From: Falsigemmobacter faecalis
GTDB taxonomy: Bacteria > Pseudomonadota > Alphaproteobacteria > Rhodobacterales > Rhodobacteraceae
Length of the DNA stretch: 64,000 bases
NCBI RefSeq assembly: GCF_003863335.1
Contig: NZ_RRAZ01000012.1
Location: 1-64,000 of the forward strand
Direction of reading: 5' to 3'
Shown: positions 35,523-46,410 of the stretch, piece by piece
Layout of the letters: the number at the start of each line of letters is the position of its first letter
How positions within the stretch are numbered: position 1 is the first letter of the stretch
Program-made: the position numbers and the translations under genes
The notes under the pieces: generated by a model
Seen by the model: the letters and a program-made list of their open reading frames with translations, nothing else
What the model was told of the DNA's origin: nothing
Databases searched by the model: none

Positions 35523-35855
35523 ATGACACAGACCGACCGCAAAGCTGCCATCGCCGCCTATAAAGAGCGGGCATCCGAGACCAGCGTCTATGCGGTCCTC
35601 TGCGAGGCCAGCGGTGAGACCTGGATCGGCACCACGCCCAATCCCGACACGCTGCAAAACCGGCTGTGGTTCACGCTGAAGATGGGCAGTGCGACCAATA
35701 AATCCATGCAGGCGGCCTGGGACAGCGCGGGTGAGGCGGCGTTTCGCTATGAGATCCTGGCGCGTTTTGACGATGAAAGCGCCATGGCCCGCAAAGACCG
35801 CGCCGAGACCCTTGCGCGTGAGCTGCGCGCCGAACGGGGCGCCGAAACGGCCTGA
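35523..35855 (+). CDS. GIY-YIG nuclease family protein
   Basis: 110 residues. SVYAVLCEASGETWIGTTPN carries the degenerate GIY (VYA) and YIG (WIG) strands, followed by LQNRLWFTLKMGSATNKSMQ and AFRYEILARFDDE. This matches a Rhodobacterales set annotated as GIY-YIG superfamily. The canonical first Tyr is kept as VYA, but the second motif is WIG, so nuclease activity is doubtful. It lies seven bases after the extensin gene and ends before an A/T-rich terminator. Confidence 0.8.
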   Translation: MTQTDRKAAIAAYKERASETSVYAVLCEASGETWIGTTPNPDTLQNRLWFTLKMGSATNKSMQAAWDSAGEAAFRYEILARFDDESAMARKDRAETLARELRAERGAETA

Positions 35856-35861
35856 CTTAAG

Positions 35862-35902
35862 CCCTTATTATTTGTCCAAATGGTCAAATAATAAGGGTTT
35901 TT
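35862..35902 (+). terminator. A/T-rich terminator after GIY-YIG gene
   Basis: CCCTTATTATTTG pairs perfectly with CAAATAATAAGGG, with an inner TCC/GGT near-pair and an AAAT loop, followed by TTTTT. The low GC content of this stem is unusual for the window. Confidence 0.9.
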
Positions 35903-36027
35903 ACAGGGCTTTTCGGAATTTTAGCCCCGCTCCGGCACAGGATTGAGGCATTCGGGCTTTTTGCGCTGGCAATTCCGGCAGATCGGCGTAATCAGCCCTC
36001 ACACCTCCGTTATCCCGAGAGACACGA

Positions 36028-37305
36028 ATGGGCTATTTCCCGAACTGGCGCCCCGCGAGTGGCGCCACAGTGCTGCCGGATGAGAAGCTTCCTGCAGCCG
36101 CCGCCGTTCCGATGGCATTTCAACACCTTCTTGCCATGTCGGGCTCGACGATCCTGGCACCGATCATCATGGGGTTTGACCCCAATGTGGCGGTGTTCTT
36201 CTCGGGCATCGGCACGCTGTTGTTCTTCATCCTGACGGGGGGCCGGGTGCCGAGCTATCTCGGCTCGTCCTTTGCCTTTATCGCGGTGGTTCTGGCGGTG
36301 CTGAGTGCGCCGGGCGCGACCATCGGTCATGCGCTTGGCGGCATCGTCATCTGCGGTCTGATCTATGCGCTGATCGGGCTTGTGGTCATGGCAGTGGGTT
36401 CGGCCTGGGTTGAAAAGCTGATGCCGCCGGTGGTGACCGGCACCATCGGGATGGCCATTGGTCTGAACCTTGCGCCGGTCGCGATCAGCCAGCTTGGCAA
36501 GGGCGGTGAGGCTTCGGCGGGTCACATGACCATCGCGCTGCTGACCGTTCTCGCCATGGGTATGGTCTCCTGCTATGGCAGCCAGGCGCTGCGCCGGGTT
36601 TCGGTGCTGATGGCGATGATCTTTGGCTATGTGCTGGTGCTGGTTTTTGGCGGCCGCGTGGCGGGCGTCGATGCGATCGACTTCACCAAAGTGGCTGAGG
36701 CTGCCTGGTTCGGCCTGCCGAACTTCACCTCGCCGGTCTTTGAGTGGAGCCACATCACCATGATCGCCCCGGTCGCCATCGTGCTGGTGGCGGAAAACCT
36801 TGGCCATATCAAAGCGCTCGGCTCGATCACCGGGAAGAACATGGACGGCTATATCGGCCGTGGCTTCCTCGGCGATGGTCTGGCCACCATGATCGCAGGC
36901 TCGGGTGGCGGCACCGGTGTGACCACCTATGCCGAAAACATCGGCGTTATGGCGATGACCAAAGTCTATTCGACGCTGATCTTCCCGATCGCGGCGGTGA
37001 TTGCGATCATCCTTGGCCTCTCGCCGAAATTCGGCGCGATCCTGCAGACCATTCCTGCTCCGGTGCTGGCCGGTCTGGCGGTTTCGGTCTTTGGTCTGAT
37101 TGCCTCGGCCATGGCGCGGATCTGGGTCGACAATAAGGTCGATTTCTCGGACCCGCGGAACCTCTTTACGGCGGGTGTGGCGCTGATCCTGGGCGCAGGC
37201 GATTTCACCGTGACCTTTGGCGGCTTCGCTCTGGGCGGCATCGGCACTTCGACCTTCGCGGCGCTGGTGACCTATCAGCTGCTGGGCCTGAGCCGCAAAG
37301 CCTGA
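36028..37305 (+). CDS. Uracil/xanthine permease, NCS2 family (UraA-like)
   Basis: 425 residues with about 12 to 14 membrane helices. NCS2 markers include AFQHLLAMSGSTILAPIIMG, the discontinuous helix region LGSSFAFIAV, APVAIVLVAENLGH with the substrate-binding Glu, and GDGLATMIAGSGGGTGVTTYAENIGV (given in parts: GDGLATMIAG and TTYAENIGVM). Proton-coupled uptake of uracil or a related pyrimidine/purine base is expected. The gene is alone on its transcript, with a terminator at 37330-37362. Confidence 0.95.
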   Translation: MGYFPNWRPASGATVLPDEKLPAAAAVPMAFQHLLAMSGSTILAPIIMGFDPNVAVFFSGIGTLLFFILTGGRVPSYLGSSFAFIAVVLAVLSAPGATIGHALGGIVICGLIYALIGLVVMAVGSAWVEKLMPPVVTGTIGMAIGLNLAPVAISQLGKGGEASAGHMTIALLTVLAMGMVSCYGSQALRRVSVLMAMIFGYVLVLVFGGRVAGVDAIDFTKVAEAAWFGLPNFTSPVFEWSHITMIAPVAIVLVAENLGHIKALGSITGKNMDGYIGRGFLGDGLATMIAGSGGGTGVTTYAENIGVMAMTKVYSTLIFPIAAVIAIILGLSPKFGAILQTIPAPVLAGLAVSVFGLIASAMARIWVDNKVDFSDPRNLFTAGVALILGAGDFTVTFGGFALGGIGTSTFAALVTYQLLGLSRKA

Positions 37306-37329
37306 GGCTTTCGCGACTGACCCTTTGAA

Positions 37330-37362
37330 AGGCCCCGCTTCGCAGCCCGCAGCGGGGCTTTT
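37330..37362 (+). terminator. Terminator after uracil permease gene
   Basis: GCCCCGCT pairs with AGCGGGGC across an 11-base loop and is followed by TTTTC. Confidence 0.85.
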
Positions 37363-37430
37363 CTGCATCTGGCGCGGCTGCGGCCGCTCGGCTAGGTCTG
37401 AGGGGGAAATCACTCAGAGAGTGCCCCTCT

Positions 37431-37778
37431 ATGTCGCTTCCCATTCCTTTGATGACCATCGGCCTGCTGTTGCTGGCCAATGTCTTTATGACTTTTGCCT
37501 GGTATGGCCACCTGAAGCACCCGGGGGCTTCGCTGGTGACGGTGATCTTCATCAGCTGGGGGATCGCGTTTTTTGAATATGTGCTGCAGGTGCCCGCCAA
37601 TCGCATCGGATATGGCTATTTCAACGCCGCACAGCTGAAGACCATTCAGGAGATCATCACCCTGTCGGTCTTTGCGGTCTTTTCAGTTTTCTGGCTGAAA
37701 GAGCCGCTGGGCTGGAATCACTTTGTGGGCTTCGCCTTTATCGCGGCGGGGGGCTTTTTCATCTTCCACAAATGGTGA
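37431..37778 (+). CDS. DUF486 (DMT-like) membrane protein
   Basis: 115 residues with four hydrophobic helices. The family pattern is present: NVFMTFAWYGHLKH, ISWGIAFFEYVLQVPANRIGY (first part IAFFEYVLQVPANR), AQLKTIQEIITLSVF and GFAFIAAGGFFIF. DUF486 proteins are half-size relatives of DMT transporters with unknown substrate. The ATG begins the first helix directly. A bidirectional terminator separates it from cspA. Confidence 0.93.
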   Translation: MSLPIPLMTIGLLLLANVFMTFAWYGHLKHPGASLVTVIFISWGIAFFEYVLQVPANRIGYGYFNAAQLKTIQEIITLSVFAVFSVFWLKEPLGWNHFVGFAFIAAGGFFIFHKW

Positions 37779-37814
37779 GCGATGCCACCCGGGCCTCTCG
37801 AAAGAGGCATATGA

Positions 37815-37840
37815 AAAAGCCCGCCGGGAGGCGGGCTTTT
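37815..37840. terminator. Bidirectional terminator, DUF486/cold-shock genes
   Basis: AAAAGCCCGCC-GGGA-GGCGGGCTTTT between convergent genes, with A and T tracts on each side. Confidence 0.92.
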
Positions 37841-37860
37841 AAGGCTCTGAGGCGGCCGGA

Positions 37861-38067
37861 TCAGGCCAGCACGATATTGGTCGCGGATTCGCGGCCGTCG
37901 CGCGATTTTTCGATGTCAAAGGTCACCGGCTGGCCGTCTTTCAGCGAATTGATGCCGGCACGCTCAAGCGCGGTGATGTGAACGAAAACGTCCTTCGACG
38001 AGCCTTCCGGCGCGATAAAGCCGTAGCCTTTGGTGGTGTTGAACCATTTCACGGTGCCATTGGCCAT
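37861..38067 (-). CDS. Cold-shock protein, CspA family
   Basis: 68 residues, a single cold-shock domain. RNP1 (KGYGFI) and RNP2 (VFVHI) are intact, preceded by the conserved start NGTVKWFN. It binds single-stranded RNA/DNA and probably acts as an RNA chaperone. AGGAGG lies eight bases before the ATG. The 223-base upstream spacer, shared with the divergent ABC-F gene, leaves room for a long 5' leader of the kind that controls csp genes, but I cannot define one. Confidence 0.97.
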   Translation of the reverse strand: MANGTVKWFNTTKGYGFIAPEGSSKDVFVHITALERAGINSLKDGQPVTFDIEKSRDGRESATNIVLA

Positions 38068-38290
38068 TGTGAAACCTCCTGTCTGATGCCGCCCACGGAA
38101 TGTGACGGCCCGGCGCAGTCAAGTCAGATCGGAGTCGAGGCGCCAGGGGCAGACCGGTGTCGATAGAAAGACGTCGCAGGCTCACGATGCCACGAAAGAG
38201 AGATATTGCAAGAAAATTTTAAGGCCGCCTGAGGCTGTGCTGAACCTGCCCGCTTGACCCTGAGCAGAGGCTGTCCTAGTGGCCTTGGGT

Positions 38291-40111
<1,821 letters not shown>

Positions 40112-40137
40112 CTTTAGGACAGCCTGAAGTTGAGATA

Positions 40138-40160
40138 CGCCCCGGATCGCTTCCGGGGCG
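40138..40160 (+). terminator. Hairpin after ABC-F gene
   Basis: CGCCCCGGA pairs with TCCGGGGCG over a five-base loop, 27 bases past the stop. Only a short T-poor tail follows, so it is a weaker terminator candidate. Confidence 0.6.
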
Positions 40161-40274
40161 CGTTCATTATCGGCGCTCCGCTGATTCTGACGACCCCGGG
40201 TCAGAAATGTTTATCACGCCTGCGTTATAATGCCCCGTTTTTCAGAAATTCAGGCACAATACGGAGCGTCGGAA

Positions 40275-40303
40275 TTGACGCTTACAAACGTCATTCGTTA
40301 CAT
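40275..40303 (+). promoter_or_regulatory. Putative promoter of the peptide ABC operon
   Basis: TTGACG, a 17-base spacer, then TTACAT (40298-40303). It lies 80 bases before the binding-protein ATG and is a good sigma70-type pair. Confidence 0.65.
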
Positions 40304-40382
40304 CACAGACTTCACCGCTCCGGGGGAGCGGGAATGGTATGGGACTGCCGGTCAGCGGTCCCGGTTCTCAGGAGGAGCCCAG

Positions 40383-41975
40383 ATGACTCATATGCCCCGA
40401 TTCAGCCGCGCCACAGCCGGCCTTATGCTTTCGGCTGCCACCCTGGCGCTGAGCCTTACGGCCGCAGATGCAAACACCATCCGCTGGGCCCGTTCGGCCG
40501 ATGCGCTGACGCTGGATCCGCATTCGCAGAATGAAGGTCCGACCTCGACGCTGCTGCATCACATCTATGAGACTCTGGTTCTTCGTGAAACCGACGGCTC
40601 GCTGACCCCGCGTCTGGCCACCGAGTGGAGCATCCATCCCGAAGATCCCTCGATCTGGGTCTTTAAGATCCGCGAAGGCGTAAAGTTCCACGACGGCGCT
40701 GATCTGACCGCCGAAGACGTGGTGTTCTCGTTCAACCGCGTGAAGGCTGAGTCCTCGGGCTTCCGTGCGCTGCACGCGGCTGCCGTTTCGGCTGAGGCCG
40801 TGGATGATCACACCGTCCACATCAAAACGAACGGTCCCTCGCCGCTTTACGTTCAGAACCTGACGAACTTCTTCATCGTCGACAAAGACTGGGCCGAAAA
40901 GAACAACGTTGTTGAGCCGCAGAACTTCGCTGCCGGTGAAGACAATTTCGCCGTGCGCAACACCAATGGCACCGGCCCCTACAAGCTGGTCTCGCGCGAT
41001 CCGGAAGTGAAAACCGTTCTGACGCTGAACGAGAACCACTGGGCCGAGAAGCCGCAGGTGACCGAGGTGATCTATACCCCGATCGCCGAAGCTGCGACCC
41101 GCGTGGCCGCTCTGCTCTCGGGTGAGATCGATTTCGTGCAGGACGTGCCGGTGCAGGACGTGAACCGCCTGCAGGAGACCCCCGGTGTCACCGTGGTCAA
41201 CGGCCCGGAAAACCGCTCGATCTTCTTCGCCTATGACGTCTCGTCGCCGAAGCTGCGTTCGGGCAATGTCGATGACAACCCCTTCGCCAAACAGGCTGTC
41301 CGCGACGCGATCCATATGTCGATCGACCGCGATGCGATCAAACAGGTCGTGATGCGCGGGCAGTCGCAACCCGGCGCCATGCCGCTGCCGCCCTTCGCCA
41401 ATGGCTGGACCGCCGAGCTTGATGCCTATGACAAGCCGGATTACGCCAAAGCGGCTGAGCTGGTCAAAGAGGCCGGCTATCCCAATGGCTTCAGCTTTGA
41501 CATGAACTGCTCGAACGACCGCTATCTCAACGATGAGGCGATCTGTCAGGCCGTTGTGGCGATGCTCAGCCGCGCCAATATCAAAGCGAACCTGGTGTCG
41601 CAGTCGCGCAACCTGCACTTCCCGCTGATCGAGAAGCGCGAGAGCGACTTCTATCTGCTGGGCTGGGGCGTGCCGCCCTTCGATTCGCAATATGTCTTCG
41701 ACTTCCTCGTGCATACGCCGGGCGGCAGCTATGGCTCGTATAACGGTGGTCAGTATTCGAACCCGGACCTCGACAAGAAAATCGAGGCTCTGGCGACGAT
41801 GACCGATCTTGAGGCCCGCAATGCGTCGATCGCGGAAATCTGGAAAGTCGTGATGGATGAGAAGATCATCCTCAACATCCACAACCAGGTGCTCGCCTAT
41901 GCGATGAAAGACGGCATCAACCTCGCCGTTCACCCGGAAAACCAAGCCAATATGTCGACGGTCACCTACAAGTGA
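40383..41975 (+). CDS. Peptide ABC transporter substrate-binding protein
   Basis: 530 residues of the SBP_bac_5 family. A signal peptide (about 1-30, ending AADA-N) exports it to the periplasm. Typical landmarks are DALTLDPHSQNEGPTSTLL, LATEWSIHPEDPSIWVFKI, FHDGADLTAEDVVFSFNR and NTNGTGPYKLVSRDP. It should capture an oligopeptide, dipeptide or similar solute for the permease encoded next. AGGAGG precedes the ATG, which decides the start. It heads a five-gene operon in the usual binding protein, two permeases, two ATPases order. Confidence 0.95.
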   Translation: MTHMPRFSRATAGLMLSAATLALSLTAADANTIRWARSADALTLDPHSQNEGPTSTLLHHIYETLVLRETDGSLTPRLATEWSIHPEDPSIWVFKIREGVKFHDGADLTAEDVVFSFNRVKAESSGFRALHAAAVSAEAVDDHTVHIKTNGPSPLYVQNLTNFFIVDKDWAEKNNVVEPQNFAAGEDNFAVRNTNGTGPYKLVSRDPEVKTVLTLNENHWAEKPQVTEVIYTPIAEAATRVAALLSGEIDFVQDVPVQDVNRLQETPGVTVVNGPENRSIFFAYDVSSPKLRSGNVDDNPFAKQAVRDAIHMSIDRDAIKQVVMRGQSQPGAMPLPPFANGWTAELDAYDKPDYAKAAELVKEAGYPNGFSFDMNCSNDRYLNDEAICQAVVAMLSRANIKANLVSQSRNLHFPLIEKRESDFYLLGWGVPPFDSQYVFDFLVHTPGGSYGSYNGGQYSNPDLDKKIEALATMTDLEARNASIAEIWKVVMDEKIILNIHNQVLAYAMKDGINLAVHPENQANMSTVTYK

Positions 41976-42078
41976 TCTGATCGGTCGGGCCGGGGCAGGC
42001 GCCCCGGTCCGGTCACTCGCCAGAGCCGCCGGTGCATCGCATCGGCGGCTTTGCCAGCCAGGGGATGTCCAAACACCC

Positions 42079-43062
42079 ATGCTCGCCTATTCACTTCGCA
42101 GAGTTCTGCAATCGATCCTCGTTATGCTGGTCGTTGCCCTGATCTCTTTCGCCCTGTTTCGTTTCGTTGGTGACCCGGTTAACTCCATGGTGGGCCAGGA
42201 AACCTCTCTCGCAGACCGTGAGGCGCTGCGCCGTCAGCTCGGTCTCTATGACCCCTTTGTGGTGCAGTTCTGGAATTTCATCACCCGCGCCGTGCAGGGA
42301 GATTTCGGGATCTCTTACCGGCTGCAGGAGCCGGTGATGAAGCTCATCCTGTCGCGTCTGCCCGCAACGCTTGAACTGGCGCTGGTCTCCGGCACCGCCG
42401 CCTTCATTCTCGGTGTGGGCTTTGGCGTCTATACCGCGCTGAACCGCCGGGGCCTGGCCTCGAACGGGATTATGACGCTCTCGCTGATCGGGGTCTCGCT
42501 GCCGACCTTCCTGATCGGCGTGCTGCTGATCTGGGTCTTCGCGGTTGAGCTGAAATGGCTCCCCTCCTTTGGTCGCGGCGATACCGTGGCGCTGACCTCC
42601 TGGTGGACGACCGGCTTCCTGACGCCCTCGGGCCGGGCCTCGCTGGTGCTGCCGGCGGTGACGCTGGGGCTTTATCAGATGACGCTGATCATGCGCCTTG
42701 TGCGCGCGGAGATGCTGGAAGTTCTGCGCACCGATTATGTGAAATTCGCCCGCGCCCGTGGGTTGTCGCAGCGTGCCATTCACTTTGGTCACGCGCTGAA
42801 GAACACCATGGTGCCGGTGATCACCGTCATGGGCCTGCAGCTCGGCTCGATCATCGCGTTTTCGATCATCACTGAAACCGTATTCCAGTGGCCCGGGATC
42901 GGCTCGCTGTTCATCAATTCGGTGAAGGCTGTCGATGTGCCGGTGATGGCGGCTTACCTCATGATGATCGCGGCGATTTTCGTCATCATCAACCTGATCG
43001 TCGACATCCTTTATTACATCGTGGACCCGCGTCTGCGGCTGGATGGCGGGGGCAAGCACTGA
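42079..43062 (+). CDS. Peptide ABC transporter permease, DppB-like
   Basis: 327 residues with six membrane helices. The N-terminus (YSLRRVLQSILVMLVVALIS) and the cytoplasmic EAA-type loop (DYVKFARARGLSQRAIHFGH) are typical of DppB/OppB permeases. It forms half of the membrane channel with the next gene product. It lies 103 bases after the binding-protein gene. That spacer holds no obvious terminator, so cotranscription is expected. Confidence 0.95.
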   Translation: MLAYSLRRVLQSILVMLVVALISFALFRFVGDPVNSMVGQETSLADREALRRQLGLYDPFVVQFWNFITRAVQGDFGISYRLQEPVMKLILSRLPATLELALVSGTAAFILGVGFGVYTALNRRGLASNGIMTLSLIGVSLPTFLIGVLLIWVFAVELKWLPSFGRGDTVALTSWWTTGFLTPSGRASLVLPAVTLGLYQMTLIMRLVRAEMLEVLRTDYVKFARARGLSQRAIHFGHALKNTMVPVITVMGLQLGSIIAFSIITETVFQWPGIGSLFINSVKAVDVPVMAAYLMMIAAIFVIINLIVDILYYIVDPRLRLDGGGKH

Positions 43063-43135
43063 TGCGAGCGCCCCTCCACGCCCTTCGCGGCGGCCTCTGC
43101 CGCCAGATCTCCCTTCCGATGACCGGAGCCCGCAG

Positions 43136-44062
43136 ATGAGCCAATCCACCAGTAAACTGGCCCGAATGTGGGACAGTGACGTCGCCTATAGTTTCCGCCG
43201 CTCGCCGGTGACTATCATTGCGGCCATTGTGGCGCTGACGATCATCCTTGGGGCGGTCTTCGCGCCCTGGATCGCGCCGCATAACCCCTTTGACCCCTCA
43301 TCGCTGAACCTGATGGACGGCTTCTCGCGTCCGATGGTGCCCAATGAGTTCTCGGGCAATACCTATCTGATGGGGACCGACAACCAGGGCCGCGATATCT
43401 TCTCGACCATCCTTTACGGCGCGCGGATCTCGCTTTTCGTGGGCTTTGCGGCTGTGGCCTTCGGGATGATCCTCGGGATCACTGCGGGCCTTGTCGCCGC
43501 CTGGCGCGGTGGCTGGGTTGACAGCCTGCTGATGCGCATCGCCGATGTGCAGCTCTCCTTCCCCTCGATCCTGATCGCGCTGCTGATCTTCGGCATCGCG
43601 CGCGGCGTGATCCCGACGAATATGCGCGAGACCATGGCGATCTGGGTGCTGATCGTGGCCATTGGCCTCTCGGACTGGGTGCAGTTTGCCCGCGTCGTCC
43701 GTGGTGCGGCCATGGTTGAGAAGAACAAAGAATATGTCCAGGCCGCCCGCGTCATCGGCGTGCATCCGGCCCGGATCATCTTCTCGCATATTCTGCCCAA
43801 TGTGCTTGGCCCGGTGCTGGTGATCGCCACCATCTCGCTGGCCCTCGCCGTCATCTCTGAGGCAACGCTGTCGTTCCTTGGGGTGGGTGTGCCGCCGACC
43901 CAGCCCTCGCTGGGCACGCTGATCGGCAATGGCCAGAAATATCTCTTCTCCGGCGAATGGTGGATCCTTCTGTTCCCCTCCGCCACGCTGCTTGCGCTGG
44001 CGCTCTCGGTCAACCTGCTGGGTGACTGGCTGCGCGACGCTCTGAATCCGAGGCTGAAATGA
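43136..44062 (+). CDS. Peptide ABC transporter permease, DppC-like
   Basis: 308 residues. An N-terminal OppC-type segment (FRRSPVTIIAAIVALTII, APWIAPHNPFDP) precedes the permease domain with the loop YVQAARVIGVHPARIIFSHI, the ATPase contact. Five to six membrane helices are visible. The ATG at 43136 starts a short soluble N-terminus; earlier in-frame starts overlap the dppB-like gene with no membrane character. Its stop overlaps the next ATPase gene by four bases. Confidence 0.95.
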   Translation: MSQSTSKLARMWDSDVAYSFRRSPVTIIAAIVALTIILGAVFAPWIAPHNPFDPSSLNLMDGFSRPMVPNEFSGNTYLMGTDNQGRDIFSTILYGARISLFVGFAAVAFGMILGITAGLVAAWRGGWVDSLLMRIADVQLSFPSILIALLIFGIARGVIPTNMRETMAIWVLIVAIGLSDWVQFARVVRGAAMVEKNKEYVQAARVIGVHPARIIFSHILPNVLGPVLVIATISLALAVISEATLSFLGVGVPPTQPSLGTLIGNGQKYLFSGEWWILLFPSATLLALALSVNLLGDWLRDALNPRLK

Positions 44063-45042
44063 CAAAGCCGCTGCTTTCCGTCCGCGACCTGAAGGTTGAA
44101 TTCCCGACCCGCCGCGGTGTGCTGACCGCGCTGAACGGCGTCTCCTTTGACATCATGCCGGGCGAAGTCCTGGGCATGGTCGGTGAATCGGGTGCCGGCA
44201 AATCGCTGACCGGCGCTTCGATCATCGGCCTGCTGGAGCCGCCGGGCCGCATCGCCGGGGGCGAGATCCTGCTGAAGGGAGAGCGGATCGACAATATCTC
44301 CCCGGACGCCATGCGAAAAGTGCGCGGCAAGCGCATCGGCATGGTCTTCCAGGATCCGCTGACCTCGCTGAACCCGCTCTATACGGTCGCCAAACAGCTG
44401 ACCGAGACCATTATGACCCACCTCCCGGTCTCGGCCTCTGAGGCGCGCAGGCGGGCCATCGCGCTGCTGGACCGCGTCGGCATCCCGGCGGCCGCGCGCC
44501 GCATCGACGACTACCCGCACCACTTCTCGGGCGGGATGCGCCAGCGCGTGGTCATCGCGCTTGCGCTCTGCGCCGAGCCGGAACTGGTCATCGCTGATGA
44601 GCCGACGACGGCTCTCGACGTCTCGGTTCAGGCTCAGATCATCGATCTGATCAAAGAGATCTGCGCCGAGCGCAACGCCGCCGTCATGCTGATCACCCAC
44701 GACATGGGCGTGATCGCTGAGACTGCCGACCGCGTCGCCGTGCTTTACGCCGGGCGTCTGGCTGAGATCGGTACCGTCCATGACGTGATCACCCGGCCTG
44801 AGCATCCCTATACCCAGGGGCTCATGGGCTCGATCCCGACCCTGACCCAGGAAAGCGATCGCCTGATCTCGATCCCGGGATCAATGCCGCGGCTGAACGC
44901 CATCCCGCCGGGCTGCGCCTTCAATCCGCGCTGCACCCAAACCTTCGGCCGCTGCACGGCGGAACGCCCCGATCCGATCGCGCGTCCCAATGGCCGTCAG
45001 GTCGCCTGCTGGCTTTACGATGAGGAGAAGGCCCATGGCTGA
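44059..45042 (+). CDS. Peptide ABC transporter ATPase, DppD-like
   Basis: 327 residues. Walker [10 protein letters not shown], the signature FSGGMRQRV and Walker [13 protein letters not shown] are intact. The oligo/HPY C-terminal domain has a cysteine set ([15 protein letters not shown] and a final ACW) that in related DppD proteins may hold an iron-sulfur cluster. It drives transport together with the second ATPase. The ATG overlaps the upstream permease stop (ATGA), and the next ATPase gene starts eight bases before its own stop. Confidence 0.95.
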   Translation: MTKPLLSVRDLKVEFPTRRGVLTALNGVSFDIMPGEVLGMVGESGAGKSLTGASIIGLLEPPGRIAGGEILLKGERIDNISPDAMRKVRGKRIGMVFQDPLTSLNPLYTVAKQLTETIMTHLPVSASEARRRAIALLDRVGIPAAARRIDDYPHHFSGGMRQRVVIALALCAEPELVIADEPTTALDVSVQAQIIDLIKEICAERNAAVMLITHDMGVIAETADRVAVLYAGRLAEIGTVHDVITRPEHPYTQGLMGSIPTLTQESDRLISIPGSMPRLNAIPPGCAFNPRCTQTFGRCTAERPDPIARPNGRQVACWLYDEEKAHG

Positions 45043-46027
45043 GCCCCTGATCCGCGTTGAGAACCTCTGGCGCAAATTCGACGTCTCAAAACCCTTCCTG
45101 AACCGGGTCATTGAGCGCGAAGAGAAACAGTTCCTGACCGCTACCGCGGATGTCTCCTTTGAGATCAACCGCGGCGAAACCTTTGCCCTCGTGGGCGAAT
45201 CCGGTTCGGGCAAATCGACCATCGCCAAGATGATGGTCGGCCTTGTCGGCATTTCGGGCGGCAAAATCTCCTTCGACGGCCGCGATATGGCGGGGCTCTC
45301 CCCCAAAGAGCTTCGCGATCTGCGCCGCCGCTTCCAGATGATCTTCCAGGACCCCTTCGCCTCGCTGAACCCGCGCTGGCGGGTGGGGGATATCATCGCT
45401 GAGCCGATGATCACCTTCGGCATGGCCAATGCCACCGACGCCCGCAAAGAGGCCGAGCGCCTCCTCGGCGTGGTGGGCCTCTCGGCGAAAGATGCGGAAA
45501 AATTCCCGCATGAATTCTCCGGCGGCCAGCGCCAGCGGATCGCCATTGCCCGCGCGCTCTCGTCCAAGCCCGAGTTCATCGTCTGCGACGAGCCGACCTC
45601 TGCGCTCGACGTCTCGGTCCAGGCACAGATCCTCAATCTGATGCGCGATCTGCAGGATGAGCTGGGCCTGACCTATCTCTTCATCAGCCATGACCTCTCC
45701 GTGGTGCGCCATATGGCCAACCGCATCGGCGTGCTCTACCTCGGCCGCCTTGTCGAAGTCTCCGAGGCCAAGGCCCTCTTCAAAGAGCCGCAGCACCCCT
45801 ATACCCGGATGCTGCTCGAAGCGGTCCCCGATCTCGCGCTCTCCGGCCGGCGCCGCAAATCGGTCGAGGGGGAAATCCCCAACCCGATCTCGCCGCCCCC
45901 GGGCTGCTCCTTCCACCCGCGCTGCCCTCTGGTGCGCCCCGAGTGCAAACTCGCGATCCCCGGGCGCCGCCCGACCCCGATCGGCTCGGCCGCCTGTATC
46001 GCCATCGGCGAAACCGCGACCCTGTAA
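45035..46027 (+). CDS. Peptide ABC transporter ATPase, DppF-like
   Basis: 330 residues. Walker A GESGSGKST, the FSGGQRQRI signature and Walker B FIVCDEPTSALD are present, with the DppF-type MIFQDPFASLNPRW Q-loop. The C-terminal GCSFHPRCPLVRPEC cysteine motif matches the oligo/HPY domain. AAGG lies close before the ATG, and the start overlaps the preceding gene by eight bases. It ends the operon ahead of a terminator at 46035-46063. Confidence 0.95.
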   Translation: MAEPLIRVENLWRKFDVSKPFLNRVIEREEKQFLTATADVSFEINRGETFALVGESGSGKSTIAKMMVGLVGISGGKISFDGRDMAGLSPKELRDLRRRFQMIFQDPFASLNPRWRVGDIIAEPMITFGMANATDARKEAERLLGVVGLSAKDAEKFPHEFSGGQRQRIAIARALSSKPEFIVCDEPTSALDVSVQAQILNLMRDLQDELGLTYLFISHDLSVVRHMANRIGVLYLGRLVEVSEAKALFKEPQHPYTRMLLEAVPDLALSGRRRKSVEGEIPNPISPPPGCSFHPRCPLVRPECKLAIPGRRPTPIGSAACIAIGETATL

Positions 46028-46034
46028 GCTTAAA

Positions 46035-46063
46035 AACGCCGCGGGCTCATCCCCCGCGGCGTT
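46035..46063 (+). terminator. Terminator of the peptide ABC operon
   Basis: AACGCCGCGGG pairs with CCCGCGGCGTT across a seven-base loop, eight bases after the stop, followed by a weak T-rich run. Confidence 0.85.
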
Positions 46064-46065
46064 GT

Positions 46066-46087
46066 CTTTGGCTTTTCTTAAATACTC
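46066..46087 (-). repeat. Recurrent gene-end motif, copy 2
   Basis: On the minus strand, GAGTATTTAAGAAAAGCCAAAG. It matches the element at 30793-30814 at 19 of 22 positions and lies directly after an operon terminator. Confidence 0.6.
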
Positions 46088-46143
46088 ATCTTCACACGCA
46101 GCCGATCAGGATGCCCTCACCGGCCCCCGCATCAGAGCAGGTT

Positions 46144-46154
46144 CCCCCCCCCCC
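46144..46154 (+). repeat. Run of eleven C
   Basis: An uninterrupted poly-C run just beyond the IS66 remnant. Such runs are slippage-prone, but there is no gene here for phase variation. Confidence 0.95.
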
Positions 46155-46161
46155 TGCCGTT

Positions 46162-46410
46162 TCAGAACAGAAGTTCATCGAGCCTGTTCCGAGGGCCCCC
46201 CGGCAATCGCGGTGAAGATCGCGCTGAGACCGGCGAAGGGTTCGCTGCCGCCGAACGTGCCGGTCCCGATGATCGCCTCCATGCCTTCGCAGCCAAAGCC
46301 CCCTCATCATCACCAGCAAACTGCGCATTCCTGCTGCTCACCGCGATGGGGCGCATCAGATTGTCCGCGAGAGGGCTGCCGGTAACAGCGAGGTGTTCAT
46401 CGGTGAGGAA
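46162..46410 (-). pseudogene. IS66-family transposase remnant (C-terminal part)
   Basis: Read on the minus strand, one frame gives GSPLADNLMRPIAVSSRNAQFAGDDEGA, like the IS66 TnpC stretch NLIRPIALxRKNALFAGxDEGA (quoted in parts, LMRPIAVSSRNAQFAG). A second frame gives SEPFAGLSAIFTAIAGG, like GVEPFAYLKATLEAIAAGH. The first frame resumes with RNRLDELLF and a stop, like xSRIDELLPW. The needed frame changes show it is broken. The upstream half of the transposase is missing or unrecognisable. Confidence 0.8.

Noticed and set aside
40368-42080. Long antisense frame opposite the peptide-binding protein gene
   Set aside because: Codon-phase shadow of a clear SBP_bac_5 gene; no motif or start signal of its own.
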